Source: Micromonospora globbae
GTDB taxonomy: Bacteria; Actinomycetota; Actinomycetes; Mycobacteriales; Micromonosporaceae
NCBI RefSeq assembly: GCF_003610785.1
Contig: NZ_RAQQ01000019.1
Span: forward strand, 62,001-126,000
Direction: 5' to 3'
DNA length: 64,000 bases
Shown here: positions 43,188 through 51,517 of the stretch, piece after piece
Numbering within the stretch: the stretch's first letter is position 1
Layout: every line of letters begins with the position of its first letter
Notes under the pieces: generated by a model
Told to the model about the DNA's origin: nothing
The model's database searches: none
The model's input: only the letters and a program-made list of their open reading frames with translations
Program-made: the position numbers and the translations under genes

Positions 43188-43898
43188 TCAGCGGCGGGGG
43201 CCGAGGTCGCCGCTGCGGTAGTGCCGCCGGCAGAGCACCTGGTAGCGCACCTCGGCGGTGTCCACGGTGTCGCCGATGACGACCTGCGCGCCCTCGCGGG
43301 CCACCCGCCCGTCGACCACGCGGGCGTTGAGCAGGCCCTCCCGGCCGCACCAGCAGAGCACCTCGACCTGGATGCGGGCCACCTCGTCGGCGAGTTCGAA
43401 CAGCCGCTGCGCGGCGGGGAACAGGCAGGAGCGGAAGTCGGTGGCCAGCCCGAACGCGTACACGTCGACGTCGTAGCTGTCGACCAGCTCGGCCATCTGC
43501 TCGACGTGGGCGACCGTGTAGAAGCTGGCCTCGTCGCAGATGAGGTAGTCGACGCGGACGCCCTCGTCCCACCGGCCGCGCACGAGCGCCCGTAGGTCGA
43601 GGTCGTCGGTCACCTCGATGGCCGTGTGGGACAGGCCGATGCGGGTGGTGACCTGCGGGCCGAGCGACCGGTCGATGCGGGTGGTGACCAGGCCCCGGCG
43701 GCCCTGCCGGGCGTGGTTGTAGTTCATCTGCAGGGCCATCGTGGACTTCCCGCAGTCCATCGGACCCCAGAAGAACCGCAGCGCGGCGGCGTGCAGCGGC
43801 CGGCCGTCGACGCCGCGCGCCGCCGCGCACCCGACGTCGCCCGGCCCGGCGAGGGGGCGGGCCAGGCAGGTGGGTGCGGCAGCGGCGTCGTCGGTCAC
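43188..43898 (-). CDS. tdk: Thymidine kinase (type II)
   Basis: A 236-aa thymidine kinase. Walker A is FFWGPMDCGKSTMAL, the Walker B-like segment VDYLICDEASFYTVAHVEQM supplies the catalytic Glu, and the lasso/zinc Cys residues are in VLCWCGREGLLNARVV and QVLCRRHY. The family phosphorylates thymidine with ATP in the salvage route. It has an extra ~40 residues before the P-loop (from ATG 43898); a later start is possible but no good candidate codon with a ribosome-binding site is seen. Confidence 0.92.
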   Translation of the reverse strand: MTDDAAAAPTCLARPLAGPGDVGCAAARGVDGRPLHAAALRFFWGPMDCGKSTMALQMNYNHARQGRRGLVTTRIDRSLGPQVTTRIGLSHTAIEVTDDLDLRALVRGRWDEGVRVDYLICDEASFYTVAHVEQMAELVDSYDVDVYAFGLATDFRSCLFPAAQRLFELADEVARIQVEVLCWCGREGLLNARVVDGRVAREGAQVVIGDTVDTAEVRYQVLCRRHYRSGDLGPRR

Positions 43899-43973
43899 GG
43901 TCGGGCAGCCTAACGCATCGACCAGCCCGGATCCCCGCGGCGGATCATGGTCGCCGGCCGGACCGGGGCGGGC

Positions 43974-45365
43974 TCAGAGCACCCGCGGCGGGGTGTTGCC
44001 GGCCGCGACGATGGCCCGGCGCACCGGTACGGCCAGCAGCAGCAGGAACCCGACCACGAAGAAGATCAGCAGCGAGACCAGGCCGACCCGGTAGGAGGAG
44101 GTGAGCTGGAAGACCAGGCCGAACGCCAGCGGGCCGAGCCAGCTCGTGCCCTTGTCGCTGATCTCGTAGAAGCCGTAGTACTCGCCCTCCTTGCCGGCCG
44201 GGATGAGCTGGCTGAACAGCGAGCGGCTCAGCGCCTGGCTGCCGCCGAGGACCAGGCCGATGGCGGCGCCGAGGACCATGAACGGCAGGGGCGCCTCGGC
44301 GGGCAGCCGGAACGCGGCGACGATGACGACGGTCCACAGCACGAGGCTGAGCAGCACGGTCTTCCACGCGCCGATGCGCCGGGCGAGCGCGCCGAGCAGC
44401 AGGGCCCCGCCGAAGGCGAGGAACTGCACGAGCAGGATCGTGGTGATGAGGGTGCTCTGCTCCAGCCGCAGCTCCTCGGTGCCGTACTGGCTGGCGAGGG
44501 TGATGACGGTCTGGATGCCGTCGTTGTAGACGAGGAAGGCGAGCAGGAAGAACAGCGTCAACGGGTACGCCTTGACCTCGCGCAGGGTGCGGCCGAGCTG
44601 CCGGAACCCGTCGGTGAGCACGTTGCCGCCGCCGGTGAGGGCCGCCCTGGTGGGGTGCTCGCGCAGCCAGCGCAGCGGCACGAGGGTGAACAGGGCCCAC
44701 CAGACGCCGGCGGAGACGATCGACCAGCGGGCCAGGTCCAGCGTGCGCTGAGGGTTGCCGTCCTCGCTGAGGAGGGTGACGGCGACCAGGTTGAGCGCGA
44801 GCAGCAGGCCGCCGCCGAGGTAGCCCAGGGCCCAGCCGCGGCTGGAGATGGCGTCGCGTTCGTCCGGCCCGCCGAGCTGCGGCAGGAAGGAGTTGTAGAC
44901 CACGATGGCGGCGCCGAAGCTGATGTTGGCGACCAGGAAGAGCGCCCCGCCGAGCAGGTATCGGTCGCCGGTGACGAACGCCATCGCGACGGTCGCGGCG
45001 GCGCCGGTGAACGCGGCGCCCGCGAGCAGGCGCTTCTTGTGCAGCGACCGGTCGGCGATGGCGCCCATCACGGGCAGCACGAACACGGTGAGGAGCACCG
45101 ACAGCGAGATCAGGTACGGGTAGTACGAGCCGGCGGCCACCCGGATGCCCAGCGGGTGGACGTAGCCGTCGCAGGTGTCCGCGCCGAGTTCGCAGCCGGC
45201 GGCCACCTCGGTGACCGAGGTGAGGAACGGCCCGAGGAAGACCGTGATCACGGTGGTCTGGAAGGCCGAGTTGGCCCAGTCGTAGACGTACCAGCCGGTG
45301 CGTTCGCGCCGGGTGCTGGCCGGGGGCGGGGTGTCGTGCACCGTGCCGGTCACGGTCTCGGCCAT
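43974..45365 (-). CDS. UMF1-family MFS transporter (Atg22-like)
   Basis: A 463-aa, 12-helix transporter. The opening GWYVYDWANSAFQTTVITVF is the hallmark of the UMF1/Atg22 group, followed by LPVMGAIADRSLHKKR, LPQLGGPDERDAISSRGWAL and a late GKEGEYYGFYEISDKGTSWL. Prokaryotic members are predicted exporters, possibly of amino acids or metabolites; the substrate is not known. It is followed by the GDPD gene upstream on the same strand with a 17-bp gap, so the two are probably co-transcribed. Confidence 0.85.
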   Translation of the reverse strand: MAETVTGTVHDTPPPASTRRERTGWYVYDWANSAFQTTVITVFLGPFLTSVTEVAAGCELGADTCDGYVHPLGIRVAAGSYYPYLISLSVLLTVFVLPVMGAIADRSLHKKRLLAGAAFTGAAATVAMAFVTGDRYLLGGALFLVANISFGAAIVVYNSFLPQLGGPDERDAISSRGWALGYLGGGLLLALNLVAVTLLSEDGNPQRTLDLARWSIVSAGVWWALFTLVPLRWLREHPTRAALTGGGNVLTDGFRQLGRTLREVKAYPLTLFFLLAFLVYNDGIQTVITLASQYGTEELRLEQSTLITTILLVQFLAFGGALLLGALARRIGAWKTVLLSLVLWTVVIVAAFRLPAEAPLPFMVLGAAIGLVLGGSQALSRSLFSQLIPAGKEGEYYGFYEISDKGTSWLGPLAFGLVFQLTSSYRVGLVSLLIFFVVGFLLLLAVPVRRAIVAAGNTPPRVL

Positions 45366-45382
45366 CGGGTCCTCTCGGCTCG

Positions 45383-46150
45383 TCAGGCGGCCCAGTGGCC
45401 GCGGCTGCGGTAGACGTCGCGCAGCACGCCGACGTGATCGGTCATGATGCCATCCACCCCAAGATCAAGTAACTCGTGCATCTCGGCGGGTTCGTCGATC
45501 GTCCAGACGTGCACCTGCAGGCCGAGTCGGTGGCAGTACGCGAGGAACCGCCGGTCGACCACGGGGATGCGCCCGTAGCGCACGGGGACCTGGGCGGCGA
45601 CCACCGACGGCGGCAACCGCACCGGCCGCCCGTGCAGGGAGGCCATGCGCAGCCGGGCCACCCCGCGCATGCCGAGGTTGCTCGCGACCTTCGGCCCGGC
45701 CAGGGCGCGAAGCCGGGCCAGCCGGGCGTCGCTGAACGACGCGAGCAGCACCCGGTCACCGGCGCCGGTGCGGGTGACGGTCTCGACGGTGGGGACGACG
45801 CCGGCGTCGGCCTTCACGTCGACGTTGAAGCGGACCTCGGGCCAGGCGGTGAGGACCTCGTCGAGGCGGGGCACCACGGCGGCGCCACCGACGCGTACCG
45901 ACGCCAGGTCCGCCCAGCGCAGCGCGGCGATGCGCCCCGGTTCGCCGGTGACCCGCTCCAGGGTGGGGTCGTGGAAGATCACCGGCACGCCGTCGGCGGT
46001 GGCGTGCACGTCGGTCTCGACGTACCGGTAGCCGAGCCCGATGGCGCGGGCGAACGCCTCGGCGGTGTTCTCGTCGCCGTCGGCCGCGCCGCCGCGGTGG
46101 GCGAACGCCAGGGGCGCGGGCGCGTCCAGGTAGGGGTGGCGGGGGTGCAC
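45383..46150 (-). CDS. Glycerophosphodiester phosphodiesterase
   Basis: A 255-aa GDPD with the TIM-barrel motifs FAHRGGAADGDENTAEAFARA (split: AHRGGAADGDENT), VETDVHATADGVPVIFHDPT and LDRVT-type LERVTGEPG; the His-Arg, Glu-x-Asp and His-Asp-x-x-Leu metal/catalytic residues are all visible. The end HVWTIDEPAEMHELLDLGVD and GIMTDHV is typical. It hydrolyses glycerophosphodiesters to glycerol-3-phosphate and alcohol. GTG 46150. No signal peptide, so intracellular. Likely co-transcribed with the UMF1 transporter. Confidence 0.93.
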   Translation of the reverse strand: MHPRHPYLDAPAPLAFAHRGGAADGDENTAEAFARAIGLGYRYVETDVHATADGVPVIFHDPTLERVTGEPGRIAALRWADLASVRVGGAAVVPRLDEVLTAWPEVRFNVDVKADAGVVPTVETVTRTGAGDRVLLASFSDARLARLRALAGPKVASNLGMRGVARLRMASLHGRPVRLPPSVVAAQVPVRYGRIPVVDRRFLAYCHRLGLQVHVWTIDEPAEMHELLDLGVDGIMTDHVGVLRDVYRSRGHWAA

Positions 46151-46261
46151 GCCGGAAGTATGCCGGGCGCGGGCGGCACCATGGTGTCCGGCCGACGTCG
46201 CGCCGGCAAATTTCCCTATCCTTACCTATCTGGTCTACCGTGGGGAATGATGGGTAATGAC

Positions 46262-46705
46262 ATGTACTCGGTGGAACAGGTGGCGGAGCTGCTCGGCCTG
46301 CACGTGCGCACCGTGCGCGGGTACATCCGCAGCGGCCGGCTGCGGGCGGTGCGGATCGGCAAGCAGTACCGGATCGCCCGCGCCGACCTCGACGCGCTGA
46401 CCGGCCGGCCCGCGCCGGTCCCGCCCGCCGCCGCGCTGGCGCTGGAGGTGTCGAGCATCGTGCAGGTCGACGGCGTCGACCGGGCCGCGGCCGACCGTCT
46501 GGCCACGTTCGTGCTGGCCGGCGTCAACACCCACCACGACCCGACGCGCCCGCTGCGCGTGCAGACCGTCCACGACGAGGAACGCCACCGCATGAAGTTC
46601 GTGATCCTGGGCGACGCCGCCGGCACAGCCGACCTGCTGCGCCTGCTCGACGCCGTGCTGACCGGCCGCAACGGCCTGCTGTCCGGGGAGGGCGGCCATG
46701 CCTGA
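46262..46705 (+). CDS. Excisionase/MerR-like HTH protein
   Basis: A 147-aa protein whose first 50 residues are a BldC/excisionase-type HTH: YSVEQVAELLGLHVRTVRGY, IRSGRLRAVRIGKQYRIARA. The remaining part (ALEVSSIVQVDGVDRAAADR, VQTVHDEERHRMKFVILGDA) is an ACT-like or ligand domain not recognised. In-frame starts exist at 46247, 46250 and 46262; I use 46262 where the HTH homology begins. It overlaps a DUF4180 gene by 8 bp, a pairing that suggests one functional unit. Confidence 0.82.
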   Translation: MYSVEQVAELLGLHVRTVRGYIRSGRLRAVRIGKQYRIARADLDALTGRPAPVPPAAALALEVSSIVQVDGVDRAAADRLATFVLAGVNTHHDPTRPLRVQTVHDEERHRMKFVILGDAAGTADLLRLLDAVLTGRNGLLSGEGGHA

Positions 46706-47066
46706 CGTGCTGCAGGAGAGGGCCGGGGTGACGGTGCTCGTGTGCGACCCGGCCGGGCCGCCGCTGGCCACCACCGAGGCGGCACTCGACCTGATCGGCG
46801 CGGCCTTCGCGGGCGCCGAGGTGGTCGCCGTGCCGGCGCAACGGTTCGACCCGGACTTCTTCTCCCTGGGCACCCGCTTCGCCGGGGAGATCATGCAGAA
46901 GTTCGTCAACTACCGCCTGCGGCTGGCGGTCGTGGGCGACATTTCCGCCCACCTGGCGGCGAGCGGCACGTTGCGGGCGCTGGTGGCCGAGTCCAACCGC
47001 CACGACCACATCTGGTTCGTGCCCGACCTGGCGGCGCTCGACGCCCGGCTGGCCGCCACCCACTGA
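46698..47066 (+). CDS. DUF4180 protein
   Basis: A 122-aa protein with the DUF4180 signature: ALDLIGAAFAGAEVVAVPAQ, FDPDFFSLGTRFAGEIMQKF, VNYRLRLAVVGDISAHLAAS, ESNRHDHIWFV. The fold looks like a small alpha/beta STAS-like domain. Its molecular role is not known. ATG 46698 overlaps the HTH gene, so it is probably translated with it and may be its ligand or partner protein. Confidence 0.82.
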   Translation: MPDVLQERAGVTVLVCDPAGPPLATTEAALDLIGAAFAGAEVVAVPAQRFDPDFFSLGTRFAGEIMQKFVNYRLRLAVVGDISAHLAASGTLRALVAESNRHDHIWFVPDLAALDARLAATH

Positions 47067-47156
47067 TGCGGCTGCAACTGGGTCGACCACGACCATCCGG
47101 CCCGGCCGTGCCCGACCGGACCACCCGGCAGCGCGGCCACACAGGCCCCGCGGATG

Positions 47157-47183
47157 CTGTCGAGCTGCCCCATATCTGGGGCA
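47157..47183 (+). repeat. Inverted repeat element, left copy
   Basis: Contains the near-palindrome TGCCCCATATCTGGGGCA (47166-47183; arms TGCCCCA and TGGGGCA around TATC), preceded by CTGTCGAGC. The complementary copy at 47705-47731 has the same core followed by GCTCGACAG. The two flank the minisatellite. Confidence 0.8.
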
Positions 47184-47421
47184 CACGGCCTCCCGGGGTC
47201 GACACGAGCCCGACGCCCGGGTCGCACAACACAGCCTGACGGCCCCGGGTCGCACAAGTCGGCGGTCCCGGAGGCCCGCGACGGGCCAGGGGCGTGGCTG
47301 CGGGCCGGGGACCACGACGCTGTAGAGCTGATGCCGTGAACGATTCACGCCGACGGGCGTGACGAGCGAACAGGCTCCGGGCGCGAACAGCAGTCGACAT
47401 CCACCGATCGACGCGCCGTCT

Positions 47422-47619
47422 CCCGGCGTTGCGGTGTCTCCCGGCGTTGCGGTGTCTCCCGGCGTTGCGGTGTCTCCCGGCGTTGCGGTGTCTCCCGGCG
47501 TTGCGGTGTCTCCCGGCGTTGCGGTGTCTCTCGGCGTCGTGGCGTCTCTCGGCGTCGTGGCGTCTCTCGGCGTCGTGGCGTCTCCCGGCGTCGCGGTGTC
47601 CTCCGGCGTCGCGGCGTCG
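47422..47619 (+). repeat. 18-bp minisatellite, 11 units
   Basis: Units 1-6 are identical (CCCGGCGTTGCGGTGTCT), units 7-9 identical to each other (CTCGGCGTCGTGGCGTCT), units 10-11 intermediate. The block structure shows expansion of two variants. No spacers, so not a CRISPR array. Confidence 0.93.
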
Positions 47620-47704
47620 CTGGCGCGTACCGCCCACGGCGATGCAGGGCGCCCCCCAGCCATCTGGCGCTCCCAGGTCCCTCTGCGCGGGGGCGCTCGC
47701 TGCA

Positions 47705-47731
47705 TGCCCCATATCTGGGGCAGCTCGACAG
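47705..47731 (-). repeat. Inverted repeat element, right copy
   Basis: The core TGCCCCATATCTGGGGCA at 47705-47722 is followed by GCTCGACAG, the complement of the CTGTCGAGC that precedes the left copy. Outer arms are identical over 16 nt; only the 4-nt centre differs in orientation. Confidence 0.8.
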
Positions 47732-47892
47732 GACACGAGCACATGTGTGGCTCCTGCGAGCAGGCGATCTACCCGGGCTGTCGCGTTGGTCGCTCGACTG
47801 TGCGCCAAGGGGCGCGAGTGTGGTGGTCGGATCCTTCGGAGGTGATGTCGTAGCCGATTCGACGGCAGGAGTCGCGCAGGCGCGAGACCGCA

Positions 47893-47962
47893 GGGATCGC
47901 GCGGGAGCAGGAAGATCGCGCGGGAACGGGGACCGCGCGGGAGCGGAGGTCGCGCGAGAGGC
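47893..47962 (+). repeat. Short degenerate tandem repeat
   Basis: About four imperfect 17-19-bp units beginning GATCGCGCGGGA, GATCGCGCGGGA, GACCGCGCGGGA and GTCGCGCGAGA. It lies 57 bp before the end of the convergent acyltransferase gene. Confidence 0.6.
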
Positions 47963-48019
47963 ACGCGGGGGTCGCCTCGACGGAAGGGCCTCTCGGCGGG
48001 CGGCCGACGCCGCCCGCGC

Positions 48020-48799
48020 TCAGCGTCGCGGTGGCCGGCGGCGGTGGGAGCGGCTGGTGTCCGCGGGGCGGCCGGGGTCGACGTGGCGGGGGCGTTCCGG
48101 TTCGTCCGGCCGCAGCGGGACGAGCGCGTCGGTGATCGCGTCGATGATCCGGTCGGTGGCCTGCCGTGCGGCGCCGGGTGTGCCGGAGACCAGGCCGGTG
48201 AGGTCGACGGGCTCGCCGAAGTGCACCCGGATCACGGGGCGGCGCACCAGCGCCCGGGCGATCCCGCGGAGCAGCCCCTTCGGGGCGCGGTACGGCACGA
48301 CCTCGTGTGAGCCCCACTGCGCCACGGGGATCACGGGCGCGCCGCAGGCGAAGGCGAGCCGGGCCGCGCCGGTCTTGCCGCGTTCCGGCCACATGCCCGG
48401 GTCCAGGCCGATCCGGCCCTCGGGGTAGACCAGCACCACCGATCCGGCGGCGACCGCGGCCGCGGCGTCGTCGAGGGCGTGGCCGACGGCGGCGGTGCCC
48501 CGGTCGACGCGGATGTGTCCGGCCCGACGCATGAGCGCGCCGATCACCGGGGCGCGGAACAGCCCGCCGGTGGCCATGATCCGGGGGGCGACGCCCCGGG
48601 CCCGGCAGGCGGCGGTGAGCACCACCGGGTCGAAGGGGCTGATGTGGTTGGCGGCCAGGACCAGCGGTCCGCGGCGCAGCGCCTCGGGCACCTCCCCGCT
48701 GACCTCCAGCCGGGCCAGGGCGGCCACGACGCCCCGGGCGAGCAACTGGGCGGTGCGCCAGATCGCCGGGGGCTGCCAGGTGGTGTGGGCGGTGTCCAT
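48020..48799 (-). CDS. 1-acyl-glycerol-3-phosphate acyltransferase (PlsC family)
   Basis: A 259-aa acyltransferase from ATG 48799 (MDTAHTTWQPPAIWRTAQLL). The catalytic NHISPFDPVVL (the H-x4-D box), MATGGLFRAPVIGALMRRAG, LVYPEGRIGLDPGMWPERGK (EGR box) and PVIPVAQWGSHEV are all present. It transfers an acyl chain to lysophosphatidic acid or a related lipid at the membrane. The C-terminal tail is rich in Arg and Pro. It is convergent with nothing on its 3' side except the repeat region. Confidence 0.9.
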   Translation of the reverse strand: MDTAHTTWQPPAIWRTAQLLARGVVAALARLEVSGEVPEALRRGPLVLAANHISPFDPVVLTAACRARGVAPRIMATGGLFRAPVIGALMRRAGHIRVDRGTAAVGHALDDAAAAVAAGSVVLVYPEGRIGLDPGMWPERGKTGAARLAFACGAPVIPVAQWGSHEVVPYRAPKGLLRGIARALVRRPVIRVHFGEPVDLTGLVSGTPGAARQATDRIIDAITDALVPLRPDEPERPRHVDPGRPADTSRSHRRRPPRR

Positions 48800-48961
48800 C
48801 AGCGGTGAATGGTCGCACGGCGCGCGGCCGGCGCGGCGCCGAGGGCGGTCCGCGCCGCGCCGGCGGCGCGCCCGGGAGGCCGTCCGGCCCTGGGTGATCA
48901 AGGTCATTGGTCCCGGGGCGGTTCGGGACTCCTGTCCCTGCCGATCCGTCTACGACGGGCG

Positions 48962-48986
48962 GTAGTATTTACTACGTCTCGTAGTA
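48962..48986. promoter_or_regulatory. BlaI-like double palindrome upstream of cydA
   Basis: GTAGTATTTACTAC (48962-48975) is a palindrome (arms GTAGTA/TACTAC), and TACTACG (48970-48976), TCT, CGTAGTA (48980-48986) forms a second perfect one sharing the middle half-site. It lies 21-45 bp before the cydA start. TACTAC/GTAGTA half-sites resemble BlaI/MecI/CopY-type operators. Confidence 0.6.
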
Positions 48987-49006
48987 TGAACAGCTGGGGG
49001 TTACAG

Positions 49007-50422
49007 GTGGACGCCTTGGACGTCGCCCGCTGGCAGTTCGGTGTCACCACCGTCTACCACTTCCTCTTCGTGCCGCTCACGATCGGCCTGTCGGTGCTGG
49101 TGGCCATCCTCCAGACCCTGTGGCACCGCACCGGCAACGAGCGCTACCTCAAGCTCACCAAGTTCTACGGCAAGCTCTTCCTCATCAACTTCGCGATGGG
49201 CGTGGTCACCGGCATCGTGCAGGAGTTCCAGTTCGGCATGAACTGGAGCGACTACTCCCGCTTCGTCGGCGACATCTTCGGCGCCCCGCTCGCCATCGAG
49301 GCGCTCGTCGCGTTCTTCCTCGAATCCACCTTCATCGGGCTGTGGATCTTCGGCTGGGACCGGCTGCCCAAGCGCCTGCACCTGGCCAGCATCTGGGCCG
49401 CCGCCATCGGCACCAACCTGTCGGCGTACTTCATCCTCGCCGCCAACTCGTTCATGCAGAACCCGGTCGGCTACCGCGTCAACCCCGACACCGGCCGCGC
49501 CGAGCTGACCGACTTCGTGGCCGTGCTCACCAACAAGGTCGCCCTGGTCACCTTCCCGCACACGATCGCCGGCGCGTTCCTGGTGGCCGGGTCCCTGCTG
49601 GTCGCCGTCGCCATGTGGCACCTGATCCGCAACCGCGACTCCGCCGAGACCCCCACCTACCGGTTCGCCGCGAAGTTCGGCTCCTGGGTCACCCTGGTCG
49701 CCGCCGCGGCCGTCGTCATCAGCGGCGACATCCAGGGCAAGATCATGACCCAGGTGCAGCCCATGAAGATGGCCGCCGCCGAGGGCCTCTACAACACCGA
49801 GAGCCCCGCGTCGTTCTCCGTGCTCACCGTCGGCAGCCTCGACGGCACCCGCGAGCTGTTCGCCATCAAGATCCCGTACCTGTTGTCCTACCTGGGCACC
49901 GGCGACCCGAACGGCACCGTGCACGGCATCAACGACCTGCAGGCCCAGTACGCCAGCCAGTACGGCCCGGGCAACTACGCCCCGATCATCCCGGTCACCT
50001 ACTGGAGCTTCCGGTTCATGATCGCCTTCGGGCTGGCGGCCGCGGCGATCGCCCTGCTCGTGCTCTGGACCCACCGCAAGGGCCGCGCCCCGCGCAGCAA
50101 GTGGTTGCTGCGCGCCGGCCTGGTCATGCCGCTGCTGCCGCTGGTCGCCAACTCGTTCGGCTGGATCTTCACGGAGATGGGCCGGCAGCCGTGGATCGTC
50201 TTCGGCGAGATGCTCACCCGCAACGGCGTCTCCCGCAGCGTGTCGCTGACCGAGGTCCTCACCTCGTTCACCGCGTTCACCCTGATCTACGCCACCCTCG
50301 CCGTGATCGAGTTCCGGCTGCTCATCCGGTACGCGAAGGCCGGCGTGCCCGACGTCACCGAGCAGCCCGAGATCGACGACAGCCACGACGACGCCGAGCG
50401 TCCGCTCGCGTTCGCCTACTGA
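49007..50422 (+). CDS. cydA: Cytochrome bd ubiquinol oxidase subunit I
   Basis: A 471-aa integral membrane protein. GTG 49007 follows GGGGG by 7 bp; the in-frame ATG 48986 lies in the operator and has no ribosome-binding site. LDVARWQFGVTTVYHFLFVP has the heme b595 His, FAMGVVTGIVQEFQFGMNWS contains conserved core residues, and FPHTIAGAFLVAGSLLVAVA carries the b558 His. The Q-loop (about 250-320) with GDIQGKIMTQVQPMKMAAAE is the short type. It oxidises quinol and reduces oxygen with subunit II. High-affinity oxidase, usually used at low oxygen. Confidence 0.96.
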   Translation: MDALDVARWQFGVTTVYHFLFVPLTIGLSVLVAILQTLWHRTGNERYLKLTKFYGKLFLINFAMGVVTGIVQEFQFGMNWSDYSRFVGDIFGAPLAIEALVAFFLESTFIGLWIFGWDRLPKRLHLASIWAAAIGTNLSAYFILAANSFMQNPVGYRVNPDTGRAELTDFVAVLTNKVALVTFPHTIAGAFLVAGSLLVAVAMWHLIRNRDSAETPTYRFAAKFGSWVTLVAAAAVVISGDIQGKIMTQVQPMKMAAAEGLYNTESPASFSVLTVGSLDGTRELFAIKIPYLLSYLGTGDPNGTVHGINDLQAQYASQYGPGNYAPIIPVTYWSFRFMIAFGLAAAAIALLVLWTHRKGRAPRSKWLLRAGLVMPLLPLVANSFGWIFTEMGRQPWIVFGEMLTRNGVSRSVSLTEVLTSFTAFTLIYATLAVIEFRLLIRYAKAGVPDVTEQPEIDDSHDDAERPLAFAY

Positions 50423-50437
50423 CCTCCGGAGCGCACC

Positions 50438-51436
50438 GTGGAGCTCACCACCATCTGGTTCCTGCTCGTCGCCGTCCTCTTCACCGGCTACTTCATCCTG
50501 GAGGGCTTCGACTTCGGCGTCGGGATGCTGCTGCCCGTGCTCGGCCGCGACGACCGCGAACGTCGCGTCCTCATCAACACGATCGGCCCCGTCTGGGACG
50601 GCAACGAGGTGTGGCTGATCACCGCCGGCGGCGCCATGTTCGCCGCCTTCCCCGAGTGGTACGCCACCCTGTTCTCCGGCTTCTACCTGCCGCTGCTGCT
50701 GATCCTGCTGGCCCTCATCGCCCGCGGGGTGGCGTTCGAGTACCGGCACAAGCGCCCCGAACCGTCCTGGAAGCGGCGCTGGGACGCGGCGATCTTCTTC
50801 GGTTCGCTGGTGCCGGCCGTGCTCTGGGGGGTCGCGTTCGCCAACATCCTGCGGGGTGTGCCGCTCACCGGCGACCACGAGTACGCCGGCGGCCTGCTCG
50901 ACCTGCTGAACCCGTACGCCCTGCTCGGCGGCGTGACCACCGCGGCGCTGTTCCTCACCCACGGGGCGGTGTTCATCGCGCTGAAGACCGTCGGCGAGAT
51001 CCGGGAGCGCGCCGGCGCGCTCGCGGTGCGCGTGGGCGCCGTCGCCGCCGTCCTCGCCGTGGTGTTCCTCGCCTGGACGCTGGGCATCCGCTCCAGCACG
51101 GCCGCCGTCGCGCTCGCCGCCGGGGCGGCGGTCGCGCTGCTCGCCGGTCTCGCCGCCGCCCGCGTACGCCGGGAGGGCTGGGCGTTCACGGGCACGGCCG
51201 TGGCCATCGGCCTGGCCGTGGCGACCTTGTTCGCGGCGCTGTTCCCCGCCGTGCTGCCCTCCACCCTGGACCCGGCGGGCACGCTGACCGCCACGAACGC
51301 CGCCTCCACCCCCTACACGCTGAAGATCATGAGCTGGGTGGCGGTGGTGTTCACGCCGATCGTGCTGGCCTACCAGGGCTGGACGTACTGGGTGTTCCGC
51401 AAGCGCATCGGCGTGGCGCACATCCCGCAGCACTGA
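50438..51436 (+). CDS. cydB: Cytochrome bd ubiquinol oxidase subunit II
   Basis: A 332-aa membrane protein starting at GTG 50438, 15 bp after cydA, preceded by TCCGGAG. LTTIWFLLVAVLFTGYFILE then GFDFGVGMLLPVLGR and INTIGPVWDGNEVWLITAGG are the conserved N-terminal helices. About nine membrane segments are seen. The heme/assembly transporter genes cydCD, often next in actinomycetes, are absent here. Confidence 0.96.
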   Translation: MELTTIWFLLVAVLFTGYFILEGFDFGVGMLLPVLGRDDRERRVLINTIGPVWDGNEVWLITAGGAMFAAFPEWYATLFSGFYLPLLLILLALIARGVAFEYRHKRPEPSWKRRWDAAIFFGSLVPAVLWGVAFANILRGVPLTGDHEYAGGLLDLLNPYALLGGVTTAALFLTHGAVFIALKTVGEIRERAGALAVRVGAVAAVLAVVFLAWTLGIRSSTAAVALAAGAAVALLAGLAAARVRREGWAFTGTAVAIGLAVATLFAALFPAVLPSTLDPAGTLTATNAASTPYTLKIMSWVAVVFTPIVLAYQGWTYWVFRKRIGVAHIPQH

Positions 51437-51445
51437 CCACCGCGC

Positions 51446-51483
51446 CCGGCCGCCGGCGGGGGGCCCGCCCCGCCGGCGGCCGG
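51446..51483 (+). terminator. cydAB terminator hairpin
   Basis: Perfect 16-bp stem, CCGGCCGCCGGCGGGG with its complement, 6-nt loop, 10 bp after the cydB stop. No T tract. Confidence 0.7.
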
Positions 51484-51517
51484 AGCGCGGGCCACCCGCC
51501 GGCCGTAGGGTGGACCG

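Larger units (their letters stand above)
47067..48019. other. Repeat-rich intergenic region
   Basis: A 953-bp gap without a supportable gene. It holds an inverted pair of 27-nt elements (47157-47183, 47705-47731), eleven 18-bp tandem repeats between them (47422-47619), a direct GGGTCGCACAA pair (about 47219 and 47246) and degenerate GATCGCGCGGGA repeats (47893-47962). Open frames on both strands reflect the repeat period and have no recognisable domain. Confidence 0.7.

Noticed and set aside
47422..47619. CRISPR array
   Set aside because: Units are contiguous with no spacers and there are no cas genes.
47359..47853. A 164-aa frame with repeated SPGVAV units, and opposite-strand RDATTP/TPGDTA frames
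   Set aside because: Created by the 18-bp repeat period; no domain, no convincing ribosome-binding site, open on both strands.
48986..49006. ATG 48986 as the cydA start
   Set aside because: It lies within the palindromic operator and lacks a ribosome-binding site, while GTG 49007 has GGGGG at proper spacing.
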